A stretch of 22,484 nt of DNA from Bacteroidetes bacterium UBA7368 (GCA_002469915.1 DKOG01000112.1:1-22484), one strand, 5' to 3'; counted from the stretch's first letter, positions 7,168 to 16,703 are shown. Notes: a model not told the origin generated them from the sequence alone. Numbers and translations: made by a program.

Positions 7168-9114
7168 TCAACTCCGATCGAATGCCTGACGAACTTCTTC
7201 GTTCAGCATCTCCTTGAATTCCGAAAGAGGCTTAGAGCCCAGGTCGCCTTCTCCGTGACGCCGAACTGAAACAGATTTTCCATCCATTTCTCGTTGACCC
7301 ACAATGAGCATATAAGGCACTTTCTGAACTTCAGCAGAACGGATTTTATATCCGATTTTTTCGTGACGTACATCACATTCGACCCGGAAGCCGGCTTCGC
7401 GTAACTCGGCGGTCACGTCTTTTGCATACGCGTTAAATGACTGCCCCACAGGAAGTACTTGGACCTGCACAGGCGCGAGCCATGCTGGGAAGTTTCCACC
7501 GCAGTGTTCAATCAGAACACCGACAAATCGCTCTAGCGATCCGAAAGGTGCTCGGTGGATCATGACCGGCCGGTGCTTTGCATTGTCCTCGCCGATGTAA
7601 TTCAAATCAAAGCGGTGAGGCAGATTGTAATCAATCTGAATCGTCCCTAACTGCCACTCACGTCCGAGCGCATCTTTAACCATGAAGTCAAGTTTTGGGC
7701 CGTAAAACGCTGCTTCACCTTCTACTTCATTGGTGGTGAGCCCTTTTTCTTCCGCCGCTTCACGGATGGCTTGTTCGGCCTTATCCCACTGCTCGTCTTC
7801 ACCAACGTACTTTTCTTTGTTCTTCTTATCTCGAAGAGAAACCTGTGCTTTAAAATCAGTAAAGCCCAGTGAGCTGAAGACGAGAAGAGTCAGATCGATA
7901 ACGTCTTTGAATTCTTCCTTGACCTGGTCAGGGCGACAGAAAATGTGCGCATCATCTACCGTAAACCCACGCACACGGGTCAGCCCAGATAGCTCGCCTG
8001 ATTGCTCGTAGCGATATACGGTTCCGAATTCAGCAAGTCGAACGGGCAATTCTCGATAGGATCGTGGACGTGCATCAAATATCTGTGTGTGATGAGGACA
8101 GTTCATGGGCTTCAGGAGATATCCGTCTTCCTCATCGTCCATCATAGGTGGAAACTGGCTATCACTGTAATAAGGATAGTGTCCACTAGTCTTGTAGAGC
8201 TCTAACCGACCAATATGTGGCGTAATGACGGGGTCATATCCGCGACGTAGTTGCTCTGCCTTGAGGAAATCAACCAATGTTTCTCTGAGCATGGTGCCTT
8301 TTGGCAGCCATAGGGGGAGTCCTGACCCCACCTTTTTAGAGAACGTGAATAATTCTAGCTCACGACCCAGTTTTCTGTGGTCTCGCTGTTTGGCCAGTTC
8401 CATCATCTCGATGAACTCGTCCAGCTCTTTCTTTTTCGGAAAAGTGATGCCGTAGAGACGGGTGAGCTGTTTGCGATCCTGATCGCCTCGCCAGTAGGCG
8501 CCCGCGATGTTTAGCAATTTGGCATACTTAATAGTGCCCGTGGACGGCACGTGGGGTCCACGGCAAAGATCAGTGAAGTCGCCTTGGTTGTAGAACGTAA
8601 TCGTCCCATCCTCTAACTCTTCCAGTAGCTCAAGCTTGTATTCATCGCCTTTGTCTTGGAAAAAGGAGATAGCATCTGCTTTGCTGACTTCTTGACGTTC
8701 GAACGCAACGTTTCGTTTGGCCAACTCCATCATTTTCTTTTCGATGGCTTCGAGGTCTTCTGCCACCAAGGTGCGATCGCCCAGATCCACATCGTAGTAG
8801 AAACCACGATCAATGGCGGGACCAATTCCGAATTTTACGCCGGGATATAAGGCTTCAAGTGCTTCCGCCATGAGATGCGCAGAGGAATGCCAGTAGGTCT
8901 TCCAACCTTCATCGTCACGAAGTGTGTAGACTTTGAATGCAGCGTCTGCGTTAATCGGGCGACTCAAGTCCCATGATTCGCCGTCTACACCAACTGATAC
9001 GGCCATTCTTGCTAGGCCTTCAGAAATGCTTTGAGCTACTGTGAACCCCGTAACACCACGGTCAAATTCGCGGGTTGATCCATCGGGGAACGTGAGCGTA
9101 ATGCGGTCGGACAT
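7168..9114 (-). CDS. thrS: threonine-tRNA ligase
   Basis: 648 residues from ATG 9114, the usual length; the frame is open 58 codons further up (to 9288) but [18 protein letters not shown] is the expected start of the TGS domain (residues 1-62). The N2 editing domain follows, with HSSAH near residue 75 and CRGPHV near 190. The class II catalytic core shows [16 protein letters not shown], the zinc-ligand region [10 protein letters not shown], motif 2 [25 protein letters not shown] and motif 3 [13 protein letters not shown]. The C-terminal anticodon-binding domain starts at [11 protein letters not shown]. It attaches Thr to tRNA(Thr) and deacylates Ser-tRNA(Thr). First gene of the translation operon. 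Confidence 0.97.
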   Translation of the reverse strand: MSDRITLTFPDGSTREFDRGVTGFTVAQSISEGLARMAVSVGVDGESWDLSRPINADAAFKVYTLRDDEGWKTYWHSSAHLMAEALEALYPGVKFGIGPAIDRGFYYDVDLGDRTLVAEDLEAIEKKMMELAKRNVAFERQEVSKADAISFFQDKGDEYKLELLEELEDGTITFYNQGDFTDLCRGPHVPSTGTIKYAKLLNIAGAYWRGDQDRKQLTRLYGITFPKKKELDEFIEMMELAKQRDHRKLGRELELFTFSKKVGSGLPLWLPKGTMLRETLVDFLKAEQLRRGYDPVITPHIGRLELYKTSGHYPYYSDSQFPPMMDDEEDGYLLKPMNCPHHTQIFDARPRSYRELPVRLAEFGTVYRYEQSGELSGLTRVRGFTVDDAHIFCRPDQVKEEFKDVIDLTLLVFSSLGFTDFKAQVSLRDKKNKEKYVGEDEQWDKAEQAIREAAEEKGLTTNEVEGEAAFYGPKLDFMVKDALGREWQLGTIQIDYNLPHRFDLNYIGEDNAKHRPVMIHRAPFGSLERFVGVLIEHCGGNFPAWLAPVQVQVLPVGQSFNAYAKDVTAELREAGFRVECDVRHEKIGYKIRSAEVQKVPYMLIVGQREMDGKSVSVRRHGEGDLGSKPLSEFKEMLNEEVRQAFDRS

Positions 9115-9526
9115 GGTCTGTAGGTCTAGATTTGGCTTAAAGAAGGTATACACCGAACAAGGCTGTAATATATAATTCGAATCTTGAGCAGTTAACGAAA
9201 TTTGCTCTGAATTAATTGCAAACCCGAATAGATTTACGGTTGAGGCTATGTACGAAGGTGAGAACCTACTGGGGCCAGGAAATAACACGCATCTATTTAC
9301 TGCGCTCTACGTCTTTGAACATGTATATGCGAACGTTCGGTTAGACTGGACCTTGGAAGGGGTCATGAGGTAGCGTCCCTTGAACGCTATAGTGTGCAGA
9401 GATTATTTCTTCTGGAAGCAATATTTGCATAGGGTACCCGTTTTTACCTCAGCACATCAACTCGAAAAGCCGTGAACCGTATGTTCTACGGAATTCCTCA
9501 CTGATCAGAATCCTGCTCTCTCTGCT
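9115..9526. other. 412-bp divergent intergenic region between thrS and the GLPGLI/HNH scar
   Basis: No convincing ORF or RNA gene. It must carry the thrS promoter (minus strand) but no good TTG/TAnnTTTG pair was found. It contains one copy (9224-9234) of an 11-bp direct repeat whose other copy is inside tRNA-Val (10687-10697). Confidence 0.5.
9224..9234 (+). repeat. 11-bp direct repeat matching the tRNA-Val 3' half
   Basis: CCGAATAGATT, identical to 10687-10697 inside the tRNA-Val gene and in the same orientation. The two copies bracket the GLPGLI/DUF3427-HNH scar. Flanking bases do not match, so the identity is exactly 11 bp. A possible att-site remnant, not proven. Confidence 0.35.
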
Positions 9527-9850
9527 ATGAAAAAATGTTTAGCTCTTCTCCTTTTTATAGCTCCTTTGGCTGTTTCAGCCCAAACAGGTACGATCACGTA
9601 CGATCAGGTAGTTAAAATGGAGATCGAATTGCCCCCGGAAATGGAAAGTATGAGGGATCAAACTCCAACCGAAAGCACGTCCTCATACGTATTGTATTTC
9701 ACTGAGTCAGAGACTCTAATGAAAAATGCACCGGTCCAAGAGAAGGAAAGAAGGACCGCTTCCACTTCGATGATTACTTCGAGGAGGATTGGTTTCACTG
9801 GGACTCTCAGACAATTCAGCACCTCAACTCACCTAAGATCCAAGAAATAA
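9527..9850 (+). pseudogene. GLPGLI-family protein, 5' part only, 3' part replaced
   Basis: Begins with a clean signal peptide (MKKCLALLLFIAPLAVSAQ) and the usual GLPGLI-family opening GTITYDQVVKMEIELPPEMES, then SSYVLYFTESETLMKNAP, which is the family's second conserved strand region. From about residue 70 (nt about 9740) the residues become an Arg/Ser/Thr-rich string typical of reading DNA in the wrong frame, and the ORF stops at 9850. Family members are usually over 200 residues, so more than half is missing. The DNA after about 9745 encodes, in another frame, a DUF3427-HNH protein, so the gene was cut and joined to foreign sequence. The truncated product might still be secreted but is unlikely to be functional. 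Confidence 0.6.
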
Positions 9851-10527
9851 TCAATGGAGAGCGGGAAGTGCACCTTTTCGCCCGAGTAGTACAGAAGATT
9901 AAAAGGCAGACTCAGCCATTCGTCTATTGTGGCAGGTTGGCCTTTGATATGTACGACCCCAACAAAACATCCAAGCCTATTCACATTCGATTTCTGTCCC
10001 TAGACTTTCAGGACGATACTCCGAATGAGCATCTTCAGGCTATCTACCAATGGAAACCGCATAAAGCTGGAAAGACTTTCTCTAACACGATCCCCCCAAG
10101 TGGGGCGCCATCGGAGAAGCGCAAAAGGTCTTACAAAAAGCCGAACGAGACAGAGCGTTTAGGATTAGTCACCTCTAGGGTCGGTCAAGGATACTACCGC
10201 CAGCAGGTACGCGAGAAATGGAGCGACACCTGCCCTCTAACGGGGCTCGATATACCTGGGCTTCTGATATCATCTCATATAAAACGCTGGTCGGAGTCCA
10301 CAGACCTTGAACGGCTTGACCCTGAGAACGGAATCCTATTAAGCCCTAATGCTGATGCACTTTTCGATAAACATCTGATCTCTTTCTCTGATGAAGGGAC
10401 AATGATAGTTTCGGATGGAATTTCAGATCGTGATTTGGATCGGTTGGGTCTAGACAATGAAAAGAAGATAGCCGTGACAAACGGTATGAAGCCCTATCTG
10501 CACCAACATCGATTACAGCTGAAATAG
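9706..10527 (+). pseudogene. DUF3427-HNH endonuclease fragment (5' end missing)
   Basis: Open frame from just after TGA 9703-9705 to TAG 10527; the first start-like codon is GTG 9868, with no upstream ATG. From about 9745 it reads KKDRFHFDDYFEEDWFHWDSQ and VHLFARVVQKIKRQ, matching the DUF3427 domain (FHWxSQ core) found after helicase domains of defence/restriction proteins. The C-terminal part is an HNH_2-type nuclease: CPLTGLDIPGLLISSHIKRW, then ERLDPENGILLSPNADALFDKHLISF, containing the His, Asn and second His of the motif. DUF3427-HNH proteins act on DNA, probably in restriction or repair. The missing 5' part and the frame clash with the upstream GLPGLI piece indicate a deletion scar. A short HNH protein from GTG 9868 (219 residues) could still be made. 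Confidence 0.7.
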
Positions 10528-10541
10528 CGCTCGTATGAGAA

Positions 10542-10577
10542 GGGGGTAACAGCAAGAGCCATTATTATTTTACCCCC
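10542..10577. terminator. hairpin after the HNH fragment
   Basis: 8-bp inverted repeat GGGGGTAA (10542-10549) and TTACCCCC (10570-10577) with a 20-nt loop, 14 bp after the HNH stop. There is no T-run on the plus strand, so its role as a terminator is uncertain. Confidence 0.35.
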
Positions 10578-10637
10578 CCTGACCCCATGGGAAGGAAGCC
10601 AGATACCGGGTAATTATTGTACCTATATTGTACCCCT

Positions 10638-10677
10638 AAAAATAAACCCCTTGCAAGCCAACGACTTACAAGGGGTT
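10638..10677 (-). terminator. intrinsic terminator of tRNA-Val
   Basis: 9-bp stem (10645-10653 with 10669-10677, AACCCCTTG/CAAGGGGTT) followed by T-rich TTTATTTTT on the minus strand, 4 nt past the mature tRNA 3' end. Confidence 0.85.
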
Positions 10678-10681
10678 CTAG

Positions 10682-10755
10682 TGGGTCCGAATAGATTCGA
10701 ACTATCGACCTCTACGATGTCAACGTAGCGCTCTAACCAACTGAGCTACGGACCC
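10682..10755 (-). tRNA. tRNA-Val (anticodon GAC)
   Basis: Full cloverleaf: acceptor GGGTCCG/CGGACCC, D-arm GCTC...GAGC, anticodon stem CTACG/CGTAG with loop TTGACAT giving anticodon GAC (reads GUC/GUU Val codons), T-arm GATAG-TTCGAAT-CTATT, discriminator A. The CCA end is not encoded (genome continues C-T-A-G). Its 3' half contains one copy of an 11-bp repeat also found at 9224-9234. The 3' end points towards the HNH scar, the side on which tRNA-targeting elements integrate. Confidence 0.97.
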
Positions 10756-10812
10756 ATACATTTTGAATCGAAGATCTCACCGTGAATTCGAGAGAAAGTG
10801 ATCCGAGGGCCG

Positions 10813-10844
10813 CAAATATAGCCTGATTTCGGAAGGTGAGTCAA
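10813..10844 (-). promoter_or_regulatory. Bacteroidota-type promoter of tRNA-Val
   Basis: TTG at 10844-10842, 21-nt spacer, TATATTTG at 10820-10813, an exact match to the TAnnTTTG -7 element. The expected transcription start lies about 50 nt before the tRNA. It sits just after the stop of the gene ending at 10853. Confidence 0.75.
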
Positions 10845-10852
10845 GGATACAA

Positions 10853-11518
10853 TTAGAATCCCACGCGAAGAGCGATGGTTGGATGATCTCCCACCGGTGG
10901 GACAAACGCGGCAGAAACAGATACGCGAGAGTATTTACTCGCTTTCCGGGCTGAAATGACGCCTGACAGCAATCTGTTGGCAACAAGTCCAGCAATGAGG
11001 ATGGATCTCCTTCGTTTTAATGTTTCTGATCTATTCCGAAGACTTCTGAATTCGTTGTACGACTCCGTGGATTCCCATGACCATAAGAATGAGGGATCGT
11101 CCACGTAATCGATACGGTCCCAGGCCCGATTTCGAAGCATGGTATCGAGGTATACATCAGAAGATTCAAACGAGGCTAAGTTCAGAAAAAACGTACGATC
11201 CTTTCCTTCAATCTGTGCCCCTGCGGAACGGGATGCGAGTGTTTCAAAAGAAGAGATCAGTTGATTGCGATGCCAGCTGCTACCCAGTAAGGATATCCAC
11301 ATAGATAGATCAGTAGCGGCATAGATGAAACCAGATCGACTCCAGGATCCTCCCGTTGCATGGTGGTGTCCCAATCCCGGCATCAAGATGGAAAGACCAA
11401 ATGCTTTAGCGGGTGAAGGAGTTGCCGCTAGCGATAGATCCAAGTCTTGAGCCCTTGTAGTCGCAGGACTGAAAAGCATCAGACTGGCAAGGGCTAAAGC
11501 CGCAAAAATAGGCTTCAT
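10853..11518 (-). CDS. secreted protein, DUF5683-like, function unknown
   Basis: 221 residues from ATG 11518 (MKPIFAALALASLMLFSPATTRAQ), which gives a textbook signal peptide cut after TRAQ; the frame extends to 11572 but the added 18 residues would precede the signal peptide. After a short linker comes SPAKAFGLSILMPGLGHHHATGGSWSRSGFIYAATDLSMWI, the P-x-K-A...PGLG...G pattern of DUF5683-like membrane-associated proteins of Bacteroidota. A central charged region with many Arg and a C-terminal hydrophobic helix (ILIAGLVANRLLSGVISA) precede a beta-like tail ending ALRVGF, an aromatic C-terminus often seen in outer-membrane proteins. Likely in the cell envelope. Stands alone between the tRNA-Val promoter and a lipoprotein gene. 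Confidence 0.65.
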   Translation of the reverse strand: MKPIFAALALASLMLFSPATTRAQDLDLSLAATPSPAKAFGLSILMPGLGHHHATGGSWSRSGFIYAATDLSMWISLLGSSWHRNQLISSFETLASRSAGAQIEGKDRTFFLNLASFESSDVYLDTMLRNRAWDRIDYVDDPSFLWSWESTESYNEFRSLRNRSETLKRRRSILIAGLVANRLLSGVISARKASKYSRVSVSAAFVPPVGDHPTIALRVGF

Positions 11519-11628
11519 GTAGTGGTGTCGACGAATATCGAGGAAAGTGTTCGAGGAGGTGAACGTACGCAATCACACCTTGATCCAAAAAGTCGGATCT
11601 TGATTCGATCTGGAAATCAGAAGTTTGA

Positions 11629-12408
11629 CTAATTAGCCAAACGGCTCAGTTTCCTGAAGGAAAACTGATCAAATACAGCATCGAGGACCTGTTTGTCTAG
11701 GTTGGTTCCAGAAATATTGGCAGCAACTACGAACCGGTTTTCGATGATGGCTACGCCTTGTGTTTCTGTACGGTCATCTTTGTACTGGGCCGATTCAAAT
11801 CCTGGATATCCGCCAAACTTAGTTGTGCGTTCAAACCCGTCTACGTCTTCTTTATCTACCTTTCGATCGATCCAATCGAATCCCATAGTGGCAAGTCCTT
11901 GCATCGTTCCAAGGTCCAGAATGGCAATCTCCATTTCCATTTCGTTTTGCTTGGAAACATAGCTCGCCTCGATTTTTGAAAACCGCATTCCTAATGCATT
12001 GGCATTCTTTCCGTCCATATCGACCCGCATCATTCCTCCCATTTGATCTGGAAGCAAGTCTTTAAATTTGCGATAGTCGACTACTTCTACTTCTGAGTCT
12101 TCTTGCATACGGTCTCCAATGCGTTCCAATGTGCGCCCCAGACGACTTAGGCTGCTTTCGACCGTTTCCTCTATTTCCCGACCAATTTCTTCGATCTCTT
12201 CCTCTGTCAGGCGTTCATCAATTTTATCTTCAATCCGCTCCCGAAGATTCTCAAGACTCTCTTCCGCACGATCTATTTCGCGATCCACGTTCCGCTCAAT
12301 TTCTTCAGCGAATTCTTTACGTTCGTTTTCGTCAGAATTGTCCTCGCAGCCTACAAAAGTTACTGCGAGAAAAGCCACAAGGGTGAGAAGGGACAATTTC
12401 CGAAACAT
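11629..12408 (-). CDS. coiled-coil lipoprotein of unknown function
   Basis: 259 residues. Signal sequence MFRKLSLLTLVAFLAVTFVGC with a lipobox-like FVG-C, so lipidation at Cys21 is expected. Residues 25-110 are almost entirely Glu/Arg/Ile/Leu heptads (for example EIERNVDREIDRAEESLENL and IEEIGREIEETVESSL), predicting one long helical coiled coil. From about residue 118 (DYRKFKDLLPDQMGGMMRVD) a globular alpha/beta domain follows, with an immunity- or sensor-like look (EMEMEIAILDLGTMQGLATMG; VAIIENRFVVAANIS) but no family I can name. Likely tethered to the outer or inner membrane with the helix as spacer. It follows icmF by 88 bp on the same strand; no shared function is evident. Confidence 0.7.
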   Translation of the reverse strand: MFRKLSLLTLVAFLAVTFVGCEDNSDENERKEFAEEIERNVDREIDRAEESLENLRERIEDKIDERLTEEEIEEIGREIEETVESSLSRLGRTLERIGDRMQEDSEVEVVDYRKFKDLLPDQMGGMMRVDMDGKNANALGMRFSKIEASYVSKQNEMEMEIAILDLGTMQGLATMGFDWIDRKVDKEDVDGFERTTKFGGYPGFESAQYKDDRTETQGVAIIENRFVVAANISGTNLDKQVLDAVFDQFSFRKLSRLAN

Positions 12409-12496
12409 GCTTAAATCGTGTTTTGTGCCGTTAAGAAGGGAGTGCTACGGGCTGGCATCCAGAAAGTGACAAAAGCATTAATGAAATCGATTACTG

Positions 12497-15400
12497 CTAC
12501 ATACTTCGTCGGTACTGCCCACCCACTTCAAAAAGCGCATGTGTAATATCTCCTAGAGAGCATACCTGCACGGCTTGCATAAGGGCCTCGAACATACTGG
12601 AGCCATCCCTAGCCACATTCTGAAGGTTGAGAAGAACGTCATGGGCTGTATCCCGATTACGATTCTGAAAGGCTTCAAGGTTATTGATCTGCCGCTGTTT
12701 CTCCTCCTCAGTGGAGCGCATGAGTTGCACCGGTTCGTCTGCGGAGTCAGACTCCTCAGACTCGTCCCGAAATGTATTTACACCGATCACAGGGAGTTCA
12801 CCAGAAAGCTTTTTGCGTTCATAAAACAGGCTTTCCTCCTGTATTTTAGATCGCTGATACATGGTCTCCATGGCTCCGAGGACACCTCCCCGGTCGTTCA
12901 ATCGCTCAAACTCTCTCAATACCGCCTCTTCGACGAGATCCGTGAGTTCATCTGTGATATAGGCTCCCTGAAGCGGATTTTCGTTCGTGGCCAATCCCAT
13001 TTCTCTATTGATGATGAGCTGAATAGCCATTGCCCGCCGAACACTTTCTTCCGTTGGGGTGGTAATCGCTTCGTCATAGGCATTGGTATGTAACGAATTA
13101 CAATTATCGTTTATAGCCAATAAGGCTTGCAAGGTCGTTCGGATATCATTGAACTGAATATCCTGGGCGTGCAGACTGCGACCAGAGGTCTGAATGTGAT
13201 ATTTAAGCTTCTGGCTTCTTTCGTTGGCCCCGTATCTATCCCGCATGGCCACGGACCAAATCCTGCGTGCAACGCGGCCAATAACGGTATACTCGGGATC
13301 CATTCCGTTTGAAAAGAAAAAGGACAAGTTGGGAGCGAAGTCATCAATCTGCATCCCACGAGCCAGGTAGTACTCCACAAAAGTGAAGCCATTGGCCAGT
13401 GTAAAGGCTAATTGGCTAATGGGATTAGCACCCGCTTCGGCAATATGATACCCTGAAATGGAGACGGAATAGAAGTTTCGCACGCCCTTTTCAATGAAGT
13501 ATTGCTGGACGTCGCCCATCATGCGAAGCGCAAACTCAGTTGAAAAAATGCAGGTGTTTTGTGCCTGATCTTCCTTAAGAATATCGGCTTGAACGGTCCC
13601 CCTGACTACCTTTATCGTTGCCTGCCGAATCGAATCGTAGGTATTCTGCTCCAATAGGCCCCACTCCACTAGTTGAGCCCCATACGTTCCGAGCAGTCCC
13701 AGCCCCGTTCCGTCATGTGACCGTGGTAGATCTGTTTCCGGTCCGGTCGGTCCAGTGGGGGAGTAGTGAGGTGCATCCTTTCCAAGACGTTTTGCGATCG
13801 CTTTGGATACCGACTCCCAGGTCTCATTATCCCTGAAATGTTTTTCGATCTGCTGGTCAACTGCCGTATTCAAAAACATCGCTAGCAGCATAGGTGCTGG
13901 ACCGTTGATAGTCATTGAAACGCTGGTTGCAGGCGCGCATAAGTCGAAGCCCGAATACAGCTTTTTCATGTCGTCCAGCGTGCAGATAGATACTCCTGCA
14001 TTTCCCACCTTGCCGTAGATATCCGGTCTCACATGCGGATCAAAACCATACAGCGTTACCGAATCGAATGCCGTGGATAACCGTTTGGCTGGCATTCCCT
14101 CGGAGACGAGATGGAACCGTCTGTTCGTTCGTTCGGGGCTGCCTTCACCAGCAAACATTCGGGTGGGGTCTTCTCCTGTTCGTTTGAACGGAAAGACACC
14201 TGAGGTGTAGGGGAAAAATCCTGGGAGGTTTTCCAGTAAAGCGTATCGGAGGCGTTCACCAGGATCTTCTGTGCGTGGGAGCGCAACTTTGGGGACGCGT
14301 GTGCCGGAGAGTGATTCGGTAAATAAGGGGACGGTGAAAGACCGTCCTCGCACGTCATAGGACATCTCATCTGCACGATACTGACCGGCCAGCTCATCCC
14401 ATTGCTCAAGAATGGCTTTTGAGGATCTAGAGAGCAGATTCCACCAGCGCTCAGCCATTTTAGCTAGTCGTCCGACGAGGATTTCTTGATCTTCTGGGGC
14501 CCACTCTTTGACCTGATTTAAGGCGCCTTGCACCTGGCCCCACTTTCTGGCGAATTCTATTTGCTGTTCCGCAACTGATCGGTAGTCATGACACACATCG
14601 GAAATATCTCCCAAATACCGCTGACGGCGTGCCGGAATCAAGGCCTCGGAATCGCCCCCTTCAATGGGTTGCTCGTGCTTGGAATAAATAGTCTTCGAGC
14701 GATCAAACTTAAAATCAGTATTCAGCTGATTTAGAATGCCTAGATACAGATTCGTAACACCAGAATCGTTGAAATGTGAGGCCATGGTGGGGAAAACAGG
14801 CATGTTTTCTGGGTCTGCATGGAAATCACCTCGATTACGCTGCATCTGCTTACGGACATCGCGAAGAGCGTCTTCGCTTCCCCGTTTTTCAAATTTATTC
14901 AGTGCGACATAGTCAGCAACGTCCAACATGCCAATTTTTTCAAGCTGCGTCGGAGCCCCAAATTCTTGTGTCATGACGTAGACTGAAAGGTCAACCATAT
15001 CTGCGATTTCTGTATCGCTTTGTCCTATTCCCGCTGTTTCAAGGATGATGAGATCAAATCCTGCTGCTCGGCACACATCTACAGAGTGCTGTAAGGCCTG
15101 GGACGTGGCTCGATGAGCTTGACGTGTAGCGAATGATCGCATAAATACGCGGTGATCAGCCACGTCGTGGATGGCATTCATCCGAATACGATCACCTAGC
15201 AAAGCTCCGCCGGTAGACCTCCTCGTAGGGTCTACAGACAATACAGCGATGGTCAGGTCTTTGAAATCGGTAACGAACCGGCGAACTAATTCATCGGTTA
15301 GCGTCGATTTTCCTGCTCCTCCAGTACCCGTGATACCAATCGTAGCTGCAACGGAGAGGACTGGTGAAGCTCCGTCACCCTTTGAAATTAAACCGGCCTC

Positions 15401-15916
15401 GGCAACAGAGATCGCTCTGGCAACGGCTTGGTCACCTTTTCTACCTGCGGACAACGCTGCAACCGGGAAATCACAGGATTTCATCATGTACTCTATCATG
15501 CCGGTCAGGCCCATTTTGAGCCCGTCCTCAGGAGAGAAGATGCGCGCAATCCCGTAGGCTTGGAGCTCTTCGATCTCTTCGGGCACAATGACGCCGCCAC
15601 CACCACCGAATACCTTGATATGTGATGATCCTTGCTCCTTGAGCAAATCTACCATGTACTTGAAGTACTCCATGTGCCCTCCTTGGTAGGAGGAGACAGC
15701 GATTCCTTGGACGTCCTCTTGAATAGCCGTACTGACAATTTCCTGGACGGAACGATTGTGACCCAGATGAATCACCTCGGCCCCGGCTGATTGAAGAACT
15801 CGGCGCATGATGTTAATAGCTGCATCGTGGCCATCGAACAGGCTGGCAGCGGTAACAAAACGAACTGAGTGTTGAGGGGTGTAAGGCTGTTGGGGTTCAG
15901 TAATCGGAGATGCCAT
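12497..15916 (-). CDS. icmF: fused isobutyryl-CoA mutase (IcmF), B12-dependent
   Basis: 1139 residues from ATG 15916 ([10 protein letters not shown]); an upstream in-frame ATG at 15961 adds 15 unlikely residues. Domains in order: B12-binding domain (about 15-150, [16 protein letters not shown] with the cobalt-ligand DxH), a MeaB-like G-protein chaperone with P-loop GTGGAGKST and NKFEKRG (about 190-420), a linker helix region, and the acyl-CoA mutase TIM barrel (about 540-1139). The residues that set substrate are Phe588 (in RMFAGEG) and Gln786 (in QAQNTCIF), the pair of IcmF rather than Tyr/Arg of methylmalonyl-CoA mutase. The enzyme interconverts isobutyryl-CoA and n-butyryl-CoA; the G domain loads and protects cobalamin. 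Lower certainty only for the true acyl substrate. Confidence 0.93.
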   Translation of the reverse strand: MASPITEPQQPYTPQHSVRFVTAASLFDGHDAAINIMRRVLQSAGAEVIHLGHNRSVQEIVSTAIQEDVQGIAVSSYQGGHMEYFKYMVDLLKEQGSSHIKVFGGGGGVIVPEEIEELQAYGIARIFSPEDGLKMGLTGMIEYMMKSCDFPVAALSAGRKGDQAVARAISVAEAGLISKGDGASPVLSVAATIGITGTGGAGKSTLTDELVRRFVTDFKDLTIAVLSVDPTRRSTGGALLGDRIRMNAIHDVADHRVFMRSFATRQAHRATSQALQHSVDVCRAAGFDLIILETAGIGQSDTEIADMVDLSVYVMTQEFGAPTQLEKIGMLDVADYVALNKFEKRGSEDALRDVRKQMQRNRGDFHADPENMPVFPTMASHFNDSGVTNLYLGILNQLNTDFKFDRSKTIYSKHEQPIEGGDSEALIPARRQRYLGDISDVCHDYRSVAEQQIEFARKWGQVQGALNQVKEWAPEDQEILVGRLAKMAERWWNLLSRSSKAILEQWDELAGQYRADEMSYDVRGRSFTVPLFTESLSGTRVPKVALPRTEDPGERLRYALLENLPGFFPYTSGVFPFKRTGEDPTRMFAGEGSPERTNRRFHLVSEGMPAKRLSTAFDSVTLYGFDPHVRPDIYGKVGNAGVSICTLDDMKKLYSGFDLCAPATSVSMTINGPAPMLLAMFLNTAVDQQIEKHFRDNETWESVSKAIAKRLGKDAPHYSPTGPTGPETDLPRSHDGTGLGLLGTYGAQLVEWGLLEQNTYDSIRQATIKVVRGTVQADILKEDQAQNTCIFSTEFALRMMGDVQQYFIEKGVRNFYSVSISGYHIAEAGANPISQLAFTLANGFTFVEYYLARGMQIDDFAPNLSFFFSNGMDPEYTVIGRVARRIWSVAMRDRYGANERSQKLKYHIQTSGRSLHAQDIQFNDIRTTLQALLAINDNCNSLHTNAYDEAITTPTEESVRRAMAIQLIINREMGLATNENPLQGAYITDELTDLVEEAVLREFERLNDRGGVLGAMETMYQRSKIQEESLFYERKKLSGELPVIGVNTFRDESEESDSADEPVQLMRSTEEEKQRQINNLEAFQNRNRDTAHDVLLNLQNVARDGSSMFEALMQAVQVCSLGDITHALFEVGGQYRRSM

Positions 15917-15987
15917 GATTATAAGTTCAGGATATACTGAAAAAAGGGGGCAGCGTTGCAATGCTCTTCCAGCCGATTGTTACGCAT

Positions 15988-16021
15988 TTCAGCGAATCAT
16001 GTTTTGGAATCTTCAGCGAAT
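15988..16021. repeat. 10-bp direct repeat upstream of icmF
   Basis: TTCAGCGAAT occurs at 15988-15997 and 16012-16021 (24-bp period) in the 133-bp gap between the PPTase gene and icmF. Two helical turns apart could suit a regulator dimer, but no known operator is recognised. Confidence 0.25.
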
Positions 16022-16049
16022 GCACTCCTTAAAGCAGTAGCTAAAAGGG

Positions 16050-16703
16050 TTAGGCAGCGTCGGGATTCGGGTCGAACGCAATGGCAAAGACGTAGGGGTC
16101 TTCGACTACAAATCGAGCATGCCACGGATTTCCTTCTGGGTCTACTGCTGTTGCAGTTTGAGATATCGGGTCGATGCGAAGTTGAACGGTTCGGGGGGAG
16201 CGTCTGAGTCCAGTCCCATTCGCTTTCAACACGGCTTCTTTTAAGGTCCAACAGACAAAGAGTAGCTGCTCGTGTGGAATACTGAGCCCGTAAACATGCT
16301 TCTTTTCCTCCTCACAGAGGATGTAATCCAGGAGAGAGTCCGGCTTTTCCCTGATTTCTTCGACGTCTACACCAGCGTTTCGCATGGAAATGGACGCAAT
16401 TGCTTGGTCACCCGAATGAGCCAGAGAAAGAAGTTGACCCGAATCGGGGGCGCTTAGACGCCCGGTAGGCTCAATTACAATGGGGACTTCGCTGGGCGAA
16501 ATCTGCATATGATCGGATAAGAGAGTCCGAATCGCAACACGTCCGAGCGTGAAATTTTGCTGGCGTTTTTCACTACGCATACCGGTTCGGCGCTGCATTT
16601 CATCGACCGACAAAATGTGCATCCAGTTTTTCACGGTCCAGTCATCATGGACCTGATGTTTAATCTGAATGTCGTCCGGTAGTCCGGGAAAAAAGAGAGG
16701 CAT
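16050..16703 (-). CDS. 4'-phosphopantetheinyl transferase (Sfp type)
   Basis: 217 residues from ATG 16703. Sfp-family hallmarks: N-terminal part with RSEKRQQNFTLGRVAIRTLL, the first half-domain's SLAHSGDQAIASIS, the magnesium site GVDVEEIR, and WTLKEAVLKANGTGLRRSP (the WxxKEAxxK motif). It transfers the phosphopantetheine arm of CoA to carrier proteins of fatty acid, polyketide or peptide synthesis. The frame stays open up to 16739, but that start lies inside the perfect terminator stem at 16711-16741; ATG 16703 comes right after the terminator T-run, with no ribosome binding site. No carrier-protein or synthase gene lies nearby, so its target is unknown; it may be the general one for ACP. 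Confidence 0.88.
   Translation of the reverse strand: MPLFFPGLPDDIQIKHQVHDDWTVKNWMHILSVDEMQRRTGMRSEKRQQNFTLGRVAIRTLLSDHMQISPSEVPIVIEPTGRLSAPDSGQLLSLAHSGDQAIASISMRNAGVDVEEIREKPDSLLDYILCEEEKKHVYGLSIPHEQLLFVCWTLKEAVLKANGTGLRRSPRTVQLRIDPISQTATAVDPEGNPWHARFVVEDPYVFAIAFDPNPDAA

Noticed and set aside
9115-9288. 58-residue N-terminal extension of ThrRS
   Set aside because: The TGS domain begins right at ATG 9114 and the extension has no domain-like character.
9700-9760. Programmed -1 frameshift at the A5 run (9722-9726) joining the GLPGLI part to the HNH part
   Set aside because: The two parts belong to unrelated families with different cell locations (secreted versus DNA-acting), so a deletion scar is the simpler reading.
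11582-11599. GATCC/GGATC hairpin between the lipoprotein and DUF5683-like genes as a terminator
   Set aside because: Short stem and no T-run after it on the minus strand.
12119-12469. Ser/Arg-rich 116-residue plus-strand ORF
   Set aside because: It is the antisense shadow of the Glu/Arg heptad region of the lipoprotein gene, which explains its odd repetitive composition.
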